Shown: positions 24,943-34,142, counted from the stretch's first letter. The stretch: 64,000 nt of DNA from Pseudomonadota bacterium (GCA_018241745.1 JAFEDG010000144.1:1-64000); one strand, 5' to 3'. Numbers and translations are program-made. The notes: a model not told the origin generated them from the letters alone.

Positions 24943-26473
24943 CGCCGGCGCTGCCGCCTGCGAACAGCTCGGCGTACAGCGCGTCGACGCGCGCCTGGAC
25001 GGCGGCGTCCATCGCGATGCCGCGGCCCCATTCGCGGGACGTCTCGCCGGGCCACTTGTTGGTCGCGTCGATCCCCATTTTGCTGCCCAGCCCCGCGACA
25101 GGCGACGCGAAGTCGAGGTAGTCGATCGGCGTCGAATCGACGATCGTCGTGTCGCGCCGCGGGTCGACGCGCGTGACGAGCGCCCAGATCACGTCGTCCC
25201 ACTTGCGCACGTCGATGTCGTCGTCGACGACGACGATGAACTTCGTGTACATGAACTGGCGCAGGAAGCTCCAGACGCCGAACATCACGCGCTTGGCGTG
25301 GCCGGCGTACTGCTTCTTCATCGACACGACGGCCATCCGGTAGCTGCACGCTTCCGGCGGCAGGAAGAAGTCGACGATTTCGGGGAACTGCTTTGCCAGC
25401 AACGGCACGAACACTTCATTCAGCGCTTCACCCAGCACGGACGGCTCGTCCGGCGGCCGGCCCGTGTACGTCGAGTGGTAGATCGGGTCGCGCCGCAGCG
25501 TGATGCGGTCGAGCGTCAGCACGGGAAAGCGCTCGACCTCGTTGTAGTAGCCGGTGTGGTCACCGAACGGACCTTCGAGCGCTGTCTCGTAACCCGACGG
25601 ATCGTTCGCGTCGGGCCGGATGTGGCCCTCGAGCACGATCTCGGCGTGCGCGGGCACCTGGAGGGGCACGCCGAGCGCATCCGCGATCTCCGTACGTGCA
25701 TCCCGCAGCAGCCCGGCGAACTGGTACTCGGACAGCGTGTCCGGCACCGGCGTCACGGCGCCGATGATCGTCGCGGGATCGGCACCCAGTGCCACCGCCA
25801 CGGGGAACGGCTCGCCAGCGTGCACCTGTGCGTGATCGCGGAAATCGAGTGCGCCGCCGCGATGCGCGAGCCAGCGCATGATGACGCGATTGCGGCCGAT
25901 CACCTGCTGCCGGTAGATGCCGAGGTTCTGCCGCTTCTTGCCCGGGCCGCGCGTGACGGTGAGGCCCCACGTGATCAGCGGCCCCGCATCGCCGGGCCAG
26001 CACGTCTGCACGGGCAGCCGCGCGAGGTCGCAATCGTCGCCTTCCCACACGACGTCCTGGCACGGCGGGTTGCGCCGCGCCTTGGGCGTCATGTCGATCA
26101 GCTTGCGCAGCAGCGGCAGCGAATGCTGCCACGCGTCGGCGAGGCTCTTCGGCGGCGCCGGCTCCTTCAGTGCCGCGAGCACGCGTCCGACCTCGCGCAG
26201 CTGCGTGCGCCACTGCGCCGGGTCCGCGTTCAACGCCCGTGCGACGCGTTCTGGCGTACCGAACAGGTTGCCGAGCACGCGAAGCGGCTTTCCATCCGGG
26301 CCGCGCCGTCCGCCGGCCGGCGCCTCGAACAGCAGCGCCGGCCCGCCTGCCTTCAGCGTGCGGTCGCACAGCGCCGTCATCTCCAGGTGCGGATCGACGG
26401 GCTGTGCCACGCGCACGAGGTCGCCGTCGGCTTCGAGTTGCGCGCAGAACTCGCGCAGGTCGCGATAGGCCAT
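24908..26473 (-). CDS. ubiD: UbiD-family decarboxylase
   Basis: A 521-residue UbiD-type (de)carboxylase that uses prenylated FMN. It begins [22 protein letters not shown] and shows [53 protein letters not shown] (with the catalytic Glu-Arg-Glu region) and [16 protein letters not shown]. In ubiquinone synthesis it decarboxylates octaprenyl-4-hydroxybenzoate, the product of UbiA, which is encoded 1.3 kb upstream on the same strand. No ubiX is in the window. Other aromatic decarboxylases share the fold, but the ubiA neighbour supports the quinone role. Confidence 0.9.
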   Translation of the reverse strand: MAYRDLREFCAQLEADGDLVRVAQPVDPHLEMTALCDRTLKAGGPALLFEAPAGGRRGPDGKPLRVLGNLFGTPERVARALNADPAQWRTQLREVGRVLAALKEPAPPKSLADAWQHSLPLLRKLIDMTPKARRNPPCQDVVWEGDDCDLARLPVQTCWPGDAGPLITWGLTVTRGPGKKRQNLGIYRQQVIGRNRVIMRWLAHRGGALDFRDHAQVHAGEPFPVAVALGADPATIIGAVTPVPDTLSEYQFAGLLRDARTEIADALGVPLQVPAHAEIVLEGHIRPDANDPSGYETALEGPFGDHTGYYNEVERFPVLTLDRITLRRDPIYHSTYTGRPPDEPSVLGEALNEVFVPLLAKQFPEIVDFFLPPEACSYRMAVVSMKKQYAGHAKRVMFGVWSFLRQFMYTKFIVVVDDDIDVRKWDDVIWALVTRVDPRRDTTIVDSTPIDYLDFASPVAGLGSKMGIDATNKWPGETSREWGRGIAMDAAVQARVDALYAELFAGGSAGVSASGARRDTR

Positions 26474-26490
26474 CCAGGTCGTCGCAGCCG

Positions 26491-27264
26491 CTAGGGCAGC
26501 GCCTGCGCGCCGCCTTCCATCGCGACGTTCGCGCCTGTCACGTAGCTCGCTGCATCCGACGCGAGGAACACCGCGACACGCGCGATTTCCTCGGGCGTGC
26601 CGATGCGGCCCAGCGGGATCCGCGCTTGCTGGCGCGCGAGCAGCACGTCGGGGGTTTCGCCGGTCATTCGCGATTCGGCAGCAAGACCCGTCTGCACGCG
26701 ACCGGTCAGCGTAATGCCCGGGTTGATCCCGACGACGCGCACGCCGCGCGGGCCGAATGCGGCGGCAAGCCCTGCCGTCGCCAGCATCAGCGCCGCATTG
26801 GCGGCACCGCCCGGCAGGTGGACGGGGCTGGCGACACGACCGCCCGCGCCAATGATGTTGACGACCACGCCGCGGCCGCGCGCCGCCATCCGCTGGACGG
26901 CCAGCGTCGCGATCTGCACATAGCTGAAGAACTTGGCGTCCATGGCCGCGTGCCATGCGGCTGCGTCGAGTTCATCCGGCGGGTAGCGCTTGGCCGCCCC
27001 CGCGGAATTGACGAGCACGTCGAGCGGCCCGAGGGCCGCCTCGGCCTCATCCAGCGCGCGCGCCGCCTCGGCGGCGTGCACGAGGTCCGCCGTGATCGTC
27101 GCCGCCGCGGGCACTCTCGCGCGCGCGGCCTCCAGGTTGGCGCGATCGCGCGACACGATCGCGACCCGTGCCCCTTCGGCGACGAACGCCTCCGCGCACG
27201 CGAGCCCGATCCCCTTGCTGCCGCCGGTGACGAGCACGCGGCGATCGGTCAGGTGAAGATCCAT
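26491..27264 (-). CDS. Non-canonical SDR-family protein lacking the Ser-Tyr-Lys triad
   Basis: A 257-residue Rossmann protein with an intact cofactor motif ([11 protein letters not shown]), NSAG (86-89) and the C-terminal [20 protein letters not shown]. Where other members have the catalytic Ser, Tyr and Lys, it has NIIGAGG (136-142) and [11 protein letters not shown] (149-159): Gly or Ala for Ser, Gly for Tyr, Asn for Lys. It may bind NAD(P) without classical oxidoreductase chemistry, or use other residues. It lies between the DNA glycosylase and ubiD genes (17 bp from the latter). No function is assigned. Confidence 0.85.
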   Translation of the reverse strand: MDLHLTDRRVLVTGGSKGIGLACAEAFVAEGARVAIVSRDRANLEAARARVPAAATITADLVHAAEAARALDEAEAALGPLDVLVNSAGAAKRYPPDELDAAAWHAAMDAKFFSYVQIATLAVQRMAARGRGVVVNIIGAGGRVASPVHLPGGAANAALMLATAGLAAAFGPRGVRVVGINPGITLTGRVQTGLAAESRMTGETPDVLLARQQARIPLGRIGTPEEIARVAVFLASDAASYVTGANVAMEGGAQALP

Positions 27265-27308
27265 GCCGCAACTTTACCGCGTCGCGCTTCGCTCGCCGGC
27301 GACGGGCG

Positions 27309-27812
27309 TCACAGCCAGCGCGCGAGCGCACGCCACGCCGCCGTCTTCTCGGCCAGCGGCCGCGTGTACGCGGGACTGGTCGACGGCAGGCGCAGCGTCG
27401 CGTAGCCCGCGTCGCGCCACGCCGGTTCGGCGCGCGCAGCGGTATTGCCGTTGAACGCGACGGCCTCGAGGTTGCGCGCGACCCGCGCGATCCGTTCGAT
27501 CTCGCCGCGCACCGGATTGCGGATCGACGCATCGAGGCTGCCGCTCCGCTGGCACGCGACGATCGTGTCCCACAGACCGACGCGCCGCGCCTTGAGCCGG
27601 GCGAGCCGCGCCGGATATGGAAGCGCGGGCAGCGGCTCGTCGAGCACCGTGCCCAGGATCGTCCAGAAATGATTGCGCGGATGCGCATAGTATTGCGCCG
27701 CCGCGAGCGACGCCACCCCGGGAAAGCTGCCGAGGATCAGGATGCGCGCGTCGCGGCCGACGACCGGGGCCAGCCCGGCGAGCGGCGCGTCGCTCAATGC
27801 ATCGATGGCCAC
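27309..27812 (-). CDS. DNA-deoxyinosine glycosylase (uracil-DNA-glycosylase superfamily)
   Basis: A 167-residue member of the hypoxanthine-DNA glycosylase branch of the UDG superfamily. It has ILILGSFPGVASLAAAQYYAHPRNHFW, shown here as two halves (LGSFPG and YAHPRNHFW), then RRVGLWDTIVACQRSGSLDASI, FNGNTAA and LPSTSPAYTRP. It removes deaminated bases from DNA. A GTG at 27812 is used; it overlaps the 3' end of ubiA by about 19 bp and has no ribosome site, so translation probably depends on ubiA. Its place in a quinone operon is unusual. Confidence 0.85.
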   Translation of the reverse strand: MAIDALSDAPLAGLAPVVGRDARILILGSFPGVASLAAAQYYAHPRNHFWTILGTVLDEPLPALPYPARLARLKARRVGLWDTIVACQRSGSLDASIRNPVRGEIERIARVARNLEAVAFNGNTAARAEPAWRDAGYATLRLPSTSPAYTRPLAEKTAAWRALARWL

Positions 27813-29014
27813 GCGCCGAACTTGACGACCAGCGCGAGCACGGTGCCGCCGAACACGATCGCGCCGAGCCACGCATTGTTGCGGAACGCCCAGAAGCAGG
27901 CATCGCGCTCGCGCGTGCGGATCACCCACACGTGGTAGCCCGCGAGCGCCGCCGCGGCGGCGATGCCGCCGAAGTAGACGATGCCGAGCCGCCGCAGCCA
28001 GCCCACCCACGCCATGCCGGCGAGATAGCCCGCGTAGCACAGCGCGACGATCAGCACGTCGTAGCGTCCGAACGTGATGGCCGACGTGTGGATACCCGTG
28101 CGCACGTCGTCGTCGCGGTCGACCATCGCATATTCGGTGTCGTACGCGAGCACCCAGAACAGGTTGATGCCCAGCATCGCCCACGCGAGCCACGGCACGC
28201 GGTCCATTTCCGCGGCGAACGCCATCGGGATGCCGAAGCTGAACGCGATGCCCAGGAACGCCTGCGGGATCGCGAACACGCGCTTGACGAACGGATAGGC
28301 GACGGCGATCGCGAGCGCCGGCAGCGACATCAGGATCGTCGTGCGGTTGGTGAACCATACGAGGACGAACGCGGCGAACGCGAGCGCCGCAGCCACGTAC
28401 AACGCCTCGCGTGGCGCGATCTCTCCGGTGACGAGCGGCCGGTGGGCCGTGCGCTTGACGTCGCCGTCGAAGTCGCGGTCGGCCCAGTCATTGAGCGCGC
28501 ACCCGGCCGAGCGCATCAGGATCGTACCGACGACGAAGATGATGATGTCGGCGACCGTCGGGCGGCCCCACGCCGCGATCCACAGCGCCGTCAGCGTGGG
28601 CCACAGCAGCAGCATCCAGCCGACGGGCTTGTCGAGGCGCACGAGCCGCTCGTAGGCGTCGAGCCGCGCCCGCAACGTCGTCGCGCGCGGAACCGCGATG
28701 GCGTGCGCGCCCAGTGGCAGCGCCGCGCCCTCGCCGCCCGCGGGTGACGCATCCTCCCGCGCACGTGCTTGCGGACGAGGCGGCTTCGCGCGCGCATCGC
28801 GACGCGCCCCGTCCTCCCGCCGCGGCACGGTTGCCGTGACCGGCGTGGCGGGCTTCGGCTTCGCGGGTAGCGCGAGCGTGCCGTCGGACTGCCGCGGCGC
28901 CTCGTCGATCAGCTTTTGCGCGGCGGCCACGCGTTGCTCGCGCTCCAGCTTGCGCCGCAACCTGGCGAGCGCGGCGTCCTGTGGCGAGCGCGCGGGCGGC
29001 TTGCTTTCGCTCAC
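27794..29014 (-). CDS. ubiA: 4-hydroxybenzoate octaprenyltransferase with long N-terminal extension
   Basis: A 406-residue protein. The C-terminal 290 residues are a typical UbiA prenyltransferase with nine membrane helices. Both Asp-rich diphosphate motifs are present: NDWADRDFDGDVKRT, and YDTEYAMVDRDDD. It joins 4-hydroxybenzoate to the polyprenyl tail. Residues 1-115 are an extra charged, Pro/Ala/Arg-rich region (ALARLRRKLEREQRVAAAQK, then KPKPATPVTATVP), much longer than normal. The GTG at 29014 overlaps the epimerase stop by 4 bp (GTGA), and I saw no good start nearer the prenyltransferase domain. Confidence 0.88.
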   Translation of the reverse strand: MSESKPPARSPQDAALARLRRKLEREQRVAAAQKLIDEAPRQSDGTLALPAKPKPATPVTATVPRREDGARRDARAKPPRPQARAREDASPAGGEGAALPLGAHAIAVPRATTLRARLDAYERLVRLDKPVGWMLLLWPTLTALWIAAWGRPTVADIIIFVVGTILMRSAGCALNDWADRDFDGDVKRTAHRPLVTGEIAPREALYVAAALAFAAFVLVWFTNRTTILMSLPALAIAVAYPFVKRVFAIPQAFLGIAFSFGIPMAFAAEMDRVPWLAWAMLGINLFWVLAYDTEYAMVDRDDDVRTGIHTSAITFGRYDVLIVALCYAGYLAGMAWVGWLRRLGIVYFGGIAAAAALAGYHVWVIRTRERDACFWAFRNNAWLGAIVFGGTVLALVVKFGAWPSMH

Positions 29015-29910
29015 AGCGCCAGTTGCATCTGCCGCGCCGGCGCGCGCGGCGGCGCGGCCGCGAACATCGCGGAGGGTTCCGGATATGCAAGGCGCACGCG
29101 CAGCTCGCGCTTCATCCGCGTGTTGGCGAGGCGCCGCGACTCGCTCATGAACGACAGCAGCAACGGCGCGATGCGCGTCTCGGCTTCGTCCCAGTCGACG
29201 CGCGGCGGGTGGGGCAGGCCGTGGGCGTCGGCGACGAGGTCGAACCACGCGCCCATCTTGAGCTCCGCGTCGTCCGTGACGTTGTACGCGCGGTTGGCGC
29301 GCCCGCGGAACAGCGCCGCCACGACCGCGCGCGCGAGGTCGTCCGCGTGCACATGATTGGTGTAGACGTCGTGCGCGTCGACGAGTACCGGGGTTTGCTG
29401 GCGAATGCGGTCGAGCGGCAGGCGTGTGGATGCGTAGATGCCGGGTGCGCGCAGGATCGACAGCACGACGCCGTTGTCCGCGGCCCAGCGCCGGAGCCGG
29501 TCCTCAGCCGCCACGCGCCGCTGTGCACGCGGCGTCTGTGGGTGCCGCGGCCGCGTCTCCGCGATGCGCGCGCCGCCGCAGTCGCCGTAGACGCCGGACG
29601 TCGAAATGTAGACGAAGCGCTGTGGTATCCTGCGCGCCGATCCGAGAGCTGCGACCAGGTTGCGCGTGCGCGGATCGTCGCGGCCCTCGCCGGGCGGCGG
29701 CGCGGTGTGCAGCACCGCGTCAGCGAGCGACGCGAGCCTTGCGAGCGTACGCGGCTTGTCGAGGTCTCCCACCACCGGCACGACGCCGCGCTCGCGCAAG
29801 CGAGCGACATCGGACGCGTCGCGGGTGAGGCCCACGATGCGTGCACGGCCCCGCAGCATTTCCGCGGCGCGCAACGCAATGTCGCCACAGCCGATCAGCA
29901 GGATTCGCAT
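29011..29910 (-). CDS. NAD-dependent epimerase/dehydratase-like (extended SDR, atypical)
   Basis: A 299-residue extended-SDR protein. The cofactor motif is ILLIGCGDIALRAAEML (GxGxxA type), followed by VVPVVGDLDKP, VYISTSGVYGD and LRAPGIYA. It resembles the YeeZ-like group of small nucleoside-diphosphate-sugar epimerases, whose substrates are unknown. YGDCGG replaces the usual YxxxK start. ATG at 29910 begins exactly at the Rossmann strand. It is the first gene of the leftward operon with ubiA and only 45 bp from the divergent flavin reductase gene. Confidence 0.85.
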   Translation of the reverse strand: MRILLIGCGDIALRAAEMLRGRARIVGLTRDASDVARLRERGVVPVVGDLDKPRTLARLASLADAVLHTAPPPGEGRDDPRTRNLVAALGSARRIPQRFVYISTSGVYGDCGGARIAETRPRHPQTPRAQRRVAAEDRLRRWAADNGVVLSILRAPGIYASTRLPLDRIRQQTPVLVDAHDVYTNHVHADDLARAVVAALFRGRANRAYNVTDDAELKMGAWFDLVADAHGLPHPPRVDWDEAETRIAPLLLSFMSESRRLANTRMKRELRVRLAYPEPSAMFAAAPPRAPARQMQLAL

Positions 29911-29955
29911 CACGCGCGAAAGCCGCGGCGCGAGAACGCCGCGAGAAGAGCATCG

Positions 29956-30978
29956 ATGTCGTTTCAGATTACCATAAAGCCCAGTGATCACGCGTTCGCG
30001 TGCGGTGTCGACGACACGGTGCTCGAGGCCGCGATGCGCGCGGACCTGCTGCTTCCCTACGGCTGCCGGAACGGCGCGTGCGGCTCGTGCAAGGGCCGCA
30101 TTCTCGCGGGCGACGTCGACTACGGGCAGTACCAGCCGACGACGCTCACCGACGACGACAAGCGCCAGGGCCTCGCGTTGTTCTGCTGCGCGAAGCCGCT
30201 GACGGACCTGACGATCGAAGTGCGCGAGGTGCGGCGCGCCGGCGACATCCCGATCAAGCGGCTTCCGGTGCGCGTCGAGACGATCGACAAGCCGGCCGCC
30301 GACGTCGCGATCGTGAAGCTCAAGCTGCCGACCACCGAGCGGTTGCAGTATCTCGCTGGCCAGTACGTCGACTTCCTGCTGAAGGACAACAAGCGGCGCA
30401 GCTTCTCGCTGGCCACGCCGCCGCACGCGGATTCGCTGCTCGAGCTGCACATCCGCCATGTAGCGGGCGGGCTTTTCACCGACCCGTTGTTCACGCAATA
30501 CAAGGGCCGCGAGATCCTGCGCATCGAAGGTCCGCACGGCAGCTTCTACCTGCGCGAGGATTCGGACAAGCCGATGATCTTCGTCGCCGGCGGCACCGGC
30601 TTCGCGCCCATCAAGGCGATGCTCGAGCACTGCTTCTATCACGAGGTCACGCGGCCGATGGTGCTGTACTGGGGCGTGCGCTCGCTCGCCGACCTGTACC
30701 TGCCGCACCTGCCCGGTGAATGGCAGACGCGGCACAAGCACTTCACGTTCATCCCCGTGCTGTCGGACCCGAAGCCCGACGACGCGTGGCCCGGGCGCAC
30801 GGGCCTCGTGCACCAGGCGGTGCTGGACGACTTCCGCGACCTTTCCGGCTACCAGGTGTACGCGTGCGGCGCGCCGCCGATGATCGACGCCGCGCGGCGC
30901 GACTTCACGGCGCTGCGCAACCTGCCGGCCGACGAATTCTTCGCCGACAGCTTCACGTACGCGGCCGCGACGGAGTAG
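29956..30978 (+). CDS. 2Fe-2S ferredoxin-flavin reductase (CDP-6-deoxy-glucoseen reductase type)
   Basis: A 340-residue electron-transfer protein. An N-terminal plant-type ferredoxin (about 1-90; YGCRNGACGSCKG with C-x4-C-x2-C, and a fourth Cys in ALFCCAKPL) is followed by an FAD domain (RSFSLATPPH) and an NAD domain (VAGGTGFAPIKAML, YWGVRSLADLYL, YACGAPPMIDAARRDF). Such proteins feed electrons from NAD(P)H to an oxygenase or dehydratase. The AscD/RfbI name is inherited from homologues; in betaproteobacteria this stand-alone version may serve quinone hydroxylation. ATG at 29956 with GAGAAGAG upstream. Confidence 0.88.
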   Translation: MSFQITIKPSDHAFACGVDDTVLEAAMRADLLLPYGCRNGACGSCKGRILAGDVDYGQYQPTTLTDDDKRQGLALFCCAKPLTDLTIEVREVRRAGDIPIKRLPVRVETIDKPAADVAIVKLKLPTTERLQYLAGQYVDFLLKDNKRRSFSLATPPHADSLLELHIRHVAGGLFTDPLFTQYKGREILRIEGPHGSFYLREDSDKPMIFVAGGTGFAPIKAMLEHCFYHEVTRPMVLYWGVRSLADLYLPHLPGEWQTRHKHFTFIPVLSDPKPDDAWPGRTGLVHQAVLDDFRDLSGYQVYACGAPPMIDAARRDFTALRNLPADEFFADSFTYAAATE

Positions 30979-30980
30979 CG

Positions 30981-32198
30981 TCAGGCGCGCGGCGCGTCGA
31001 GTTCCTTGCGCCGCAGCTCGGCCAGTGCGAGCTTGAGCGCAGCCGCGAGGTGCGCGTTGGACGCATCGGCGCGGTCGAGGCGGCCCAGCATCTCGCCCAG
31101 CGCCACGTGCGCGCGCCAGCCGTTGTCGAGCGCGAGGCTCGCCTCGTAATAGGTCTGGGCCTTGCCCCACAGCTGCGCGCGCTCGCAGAGCTTGCCGAGC
31201 GCGTAGAGCAGCGATGCGTCCTGGCTGTGCGCGGACAGCCAGCGCTCCGCGTTCTCGAGCAGACGCGACGTATCCGTCGTCCGGCACTCCGCATACAGCA
31301 GCACGAGCTTCGGATCCCAGTGCGCGTCGAGGCTTCTCGCGATCAGCTCGGCCGCCTCGCGGTCACCACCCAGCGCAAGGAAGCTGCGCGCCGCCGCATC
31401 CGCGACACGCGTGCTCAGGCGGTCCGCGTCCGGCAGCCGCTGCCAGTAATCGCGCAGGCCGCCCGCGTCGTGCGCCAGCTGGCGCAGCGCCTGCGCATGC
31501 GCGCCGGCGCGGATCAGCTCGGCATGCGGCGCGTCGTAGACCTTGCGCTTGACGAGTTCCGCGACGACGCGCGGCACGTCGGCATACCGGCGCGACGCCA
31601 TCAGCGCCCGCATCTCGAGGCGCAGCGCCGCCGTGTGCGAACCCGCGTCCTTCTTCAGCGCCGCCAGCTGCTGCAATGCGTCGGCCGGCAGCCCGCGTTC
31701 CAGCGCGAGCTCCGCTTCCAGCATGCGCCGCGGGATGTCGAGGCTGTGCGCGTGCGCATCGTCGCGCGCGAGGAACGTCTCGGCGACGTCGAAGTCGCGC
31801 GTCTCGATCGCCGCGCGTGCGCCAATCAGCGCGGCGAGGCCGGACGCGTGCGGCAGTGCCAGCGCTTCTTCGACGCGCTGCCGCGTGCGCCCATAGCGTC
31901 CCTCGAGCAGTGCGATCACGGCACCGTCCTGCTTCAGGCGGACGCGCTCCGCGTCGCGCATGCGCCGGCGCTCGCGCACCTCGCGGGGCAGCTCTACGAT
32001 GCGCACGACGAGTCGTGCGAGCGCGATGGCCACGATGACGGCCAGCACGGCGCCCACGATGAACGCATTCAGCGAGATCTCGACGCGCCACGGCGGCGCG
32101 ACGAACATCGCGTAGCCGTCGTTGGCGCGCGCGACCAGCGCCACGCCGATCGCGACGCCCGCGAGGATCAGGAACCACAGGACCCTGCGCGCGTTCAC
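30981..32198 (-). CDS. hemY: HemY-type membrane TPR protein
   Basis: A 405-residue protein. It has two N-terminal membrane helices (VLWFLILAGVAIGVALVA and NAFIVGAVLAVIVAIALA), then the HemY region (RRRMRDAERVRLKQDGAVIALLEGRYGR, here abbreviated to its ends) and TPR-like helical repeats to the C-terminus (LLYALGKLCERAQLWGKAQ, YYEASLALDNGWRAHVALG). In proteobacteria HemY lies downstream of hemX and aids late haem synthesis at the membrane; it is not the protoporphyrinogen oxidase of the same name. The GTG at 32198 overlaps the hemX stop by 4 bp. Convergent with the flavin reductase, 2 bp apart. Confidence 0.9.
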   Translation of the reverse strand: MNARRVLWFLILAGVAIGVALVARANDGYAMFVAPPWRVEISLNAFIVGAVLAVIVAIALARLVVRIVELPREVRERRRMRDAERVRLKQDGAVIALLEGRYGRTRQRVEEALALPHASGLAALIGARAAIETRDFDVAETFLARDDAHAHSLDIPRRMLEAELALERGLPADALQQLAALKKDAGSHTAALRLEMRALMASRRYADVPRVVAELVKRKVYDAPHAELIRAGAHAQALRQLAHDAGGLRDYWQRLPDADRLSTRVADAAARSFLALGGDREAAELIARSLDAHWDPKLVLLYAECRTTDTSRLLENAERWLSAHSQDASLLYALGKLCERAQLWGKAQTYYEASLALDNGWRAHVALGEMLGRLDRADASNAHLAAALKLALAELRRKELDAPRA

Positions 32199-33307
32199 CG
32201 CGGCGTCTTCGTCAGCGCGGCGAGCGCGGACAGCGTCGGCGCGAGGTCGGGCAGCGAGCCGGGCATCGCGACGCCCGCGAGGTCGGCGAGCGTCGCGTCG
32301 ACCCCCTGCACCGGCCGGGACTGCGTATCGAAGTACTTGTTGATCCACAGCGTCGCCGCGCGGATGTCGGCCTTGAAGCTCGCGTCGTTGCGCGCAATCA
32401 GCGCGTTGCGCGCAGACAAGAGGCGCAGCCGCAGGTTCTCGCGGAGGAAGTACTCCTCGCTGGGCAGCAGCAGCGGCGGCGCCGGCGCGGCCGTCGACTG
32501 GATGCGCACGATGTCGTGCATGCGCGCGAGCATGTCGTCCAGCCAGCGGCGCCACGGCGGACGCGGGTCGACGGGCGGCGCGTCCAGCTGTGGCGGGGGC
32601 ACCTCGACGGGGCGCGGCGTCGTTTTCGCCGTGCCCTTCCGCGGCGCCACCGCGTTGGCGGGTGCCGGCGTGGCGGCGACCGCCGGCTTCAGACGCGCGT
32701 CGCGCGCGAGCGGCAGTGTGTCGATCGCCGCGATGACACTGTCGATCCGCGCGGTGAGCCCGGGCACGTCCAGCGACGGCACCTTCTTCAGCCGGTCCAT
32801 GTCCGCGGCCAACGCGCGGCGCAGCGGTGCGAAGCGCGGTCGGTCGAGCCGCGCGAGCTTCGCGTCGGCGAGCTGCAGCGCGACGAGCGCCGCCTGCACG
32901 TTGCCCGCGAGCGCGAGCTGCTGGACGGCGACGTTGACGCTCTCCTCGATCTCGGCCAGCGCCAGGTCGTCGCGCGTCGGCGCAATGTCGCGGTACAGCG
33001 TTTCCAGCGCTTCCTCGCGCGACTGCATCTCCGCGATCCGCGCGTCGAGCAGCGCGCCCTTGGCCTGCGCATCGTGCAGCGCGGACAGGATTTCACTCTG
33101 CTGCGCCACGACCCGCGCGGTCGCCGCGCTCGATGCCGCGAGCTTGTCCGCGACGTCGGCGGCCAGCTTCCTTTGCGCGTGGCGCATGTCCAGGACGGTG
33201 ACGACGCCCGCCGCCAGCAACGCGAGCGCGACGACGGCGAGCGCAAGCGGCAGCGCGCGGCGCGGCTCGCGCGTCGACGGCGGGGGTGCGTACGGCGTAT
33301 CGCTCAC
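32195..33307 (-). CDS. hemX: HemX-type membrane protein (uroporphyrinogen-III C-methyltransferase family)
   Basis: A 370-residue HemX protein. A short Pro-rich head and one membrane helix (ALPLALAVVALALLAAGVV) are followed by a coiled coil (about 45-105, AADVADKLAASSAATARVV) and the HemX domain (DDLALAEIEESVNVAVQQL, FLRENLRLRLLSARNALIARND, TLWINKYFD). A Pro/Lys-rich insertion (about 205-250) is present. Despite its family name it has no methyltransferase motifs. GTG start at 33307. Its promoter shares a 13-base block with that of hemC. Confidence 0.9.
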   Translation of the reverse strand: MSDTPYAPPPSTREPRRALPLALAVVALALLAAGVVTVLDMRHAQRKLAADVADKLAASSAATARVVAQQSEILSALHDAQAKGALLDARIAEMQSREEALETLYRDIAPTRDDLALAEIEESVNVAVQQLALAGNVQAALVALQLADAKLARLDRPRFAPLRRALAADMDRLKKVPSLDVPGLTARIDSVIAAIDTLPLARDARLKPAVAATPAPANAVAPRKGTAKTTPRPVEVPPPQLDAPPVDPRPPWRRWLDDMLARMHDIVRIQSTAAPAPPLLLPSEEYFLRENLRLRLLSARNALIARNDASFKADIRAATLWINKYFDTQSRPVQGVDATLADLAGVAMPGSLPDLAPTLSALAALTKTPR

Positions 33308-33338
33308 GATCGAGTCCGGTGCGTGTTCGTCGGCGAGC

Positions 33339-33351
33339 CGATTCTAGCAAG
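33339..33351 (-). promoter_or_regulatory. hemX promoter -10 block CTTGCTAGAATCG
   Basis: Read on the hemX strand the block contains the -10 hexamer TAGAAT (33346-33341), giving a start near 33334 and a short leader of about 27 bases. The same 13 bases occur before hemC at 37738-37750. A recognisable -35 is lacking at both. Confidence 0.5.
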
Positions 33352-33408
33352 CGTGCCCGTGGCGCCAGGTCCGTAAGGCAGGGGGTCGGGGTCGTCGCCA
33401 CGCTGCTC

Positions 33409-33414
33409 TAGAAT
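33409..33414 (+). promoter_or_regulatory. Candidate -10 for the HhH protein gene
   Basis: TAGAAT, 30 bases before the GTG at 33444, facing away from the hemX promoter. The intergenic gap 33308-33443 thus appears to hold two divergent promoters and no gene. Confidence 0.4.
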
Positions 33415-33443
33415 CCCGCTTTCGGTTGCGGGAGAAGGCAGTC

Positions 33444-34142
33444 GTGAACGGCATCACGCTCGTGGCGCTGCTGGTGCTCGCGATCGCGCTGCCCATCGCC
33501 TTCCGCATCGGCTACGACCGCGGCCGGCGGACGCCAGCCCGCGCGGCCGACATCCTGCGTCCCAACGGCTACGCCGCCGAGGTGGCGGCCCCGCCTTCGC
33601 CGCCGCCCGCGGCCCCGCTTCCCCCGGCGCCAGCCGTCGCGCCGCGCGCGCCCGCCGCGGCAGATGAACACGCAGCTGCGTACGCCGGCCTCGACGCCGA
33701 GCGCGCGCGGATCATCCGCAATGCCAGTGGCGAGACCTGGGCGCTGCGCGGCGCGCTGGCGGCCGGCAGTGCTTCGGCCTGTCGCGACGCCGAGCTCGCC
33801 GAGGACCGCCGCCGCCTGTACCGCGAACTCGCCGCCGCGCGGACGGCGATGGCGGGCTACCGGCAGCTGCTCGTCGAGCTCGAGGACAACGCCCCGCCGC
33901 CGCTGCTCGACGGCCCCAACGCCCCGGACGACCTCAAGCTGATCGTCGGCGTCGGGCCCGTGCTCGAGCGGATGCTGCAGCAGCTCGGCATCACGACCTA
34001 CCGCCAGATCGCGCGGTGGAGCGAGCACGACATCGACACGTTCGACGCGCGGCTGCCGGAATTCCACGGCCGCATCCGCCGCGACGCGTGGGTCACGCAG
34101 GCGCGCGCGCTGCACCAGAGCAAGTACGGCGAGAAGCCGTGA
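33444..34142 (+). CDS. Membrane-anchored protein with C-terminal helix-hairpin-helix domain
   Basis: A 232-residue protein. One N-terminal membrane helix (ITLVALLVLAIALPIAFRIG) is followed by a Pro/Ala-rich linker (about 45-75), a charged helical middle and a C-terminal HhH5-type domain (about 162-230: DDLKLIVGVGPVLERMLQQLG, in parts; YRQIARWSEHDIDTFD; FHGRIRRDAWVTQARAL). This C-terminal domain is found in many envelope proteins of unknown role and may bind protein or DNA. GTG at 33444 with GAAGG five bases upstream is preferred over a TTG at 33426. Overlaps the transporter gene by 4 bp. Confidence 0.85.
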   Translation: MNGITLVALLVLAIALPIAFRIGYDRGRRTPARAADILRPNGYAAEVAAPPSPPPAAPLPPAPAVAPRAPAAADEHAAAYAGLDAERARIIRNASGETWALRGALAAGSASACRDAELAEDRRRLYRELAAARTAMAGYRQLLVELEDNAPPPLLDGPNAPDDLKLIVGVGPVLERMLQQLGITTYRQIARWSEHDIDTFDARLPEFHGRIRRDAWVTQARALHQSKYGEKP

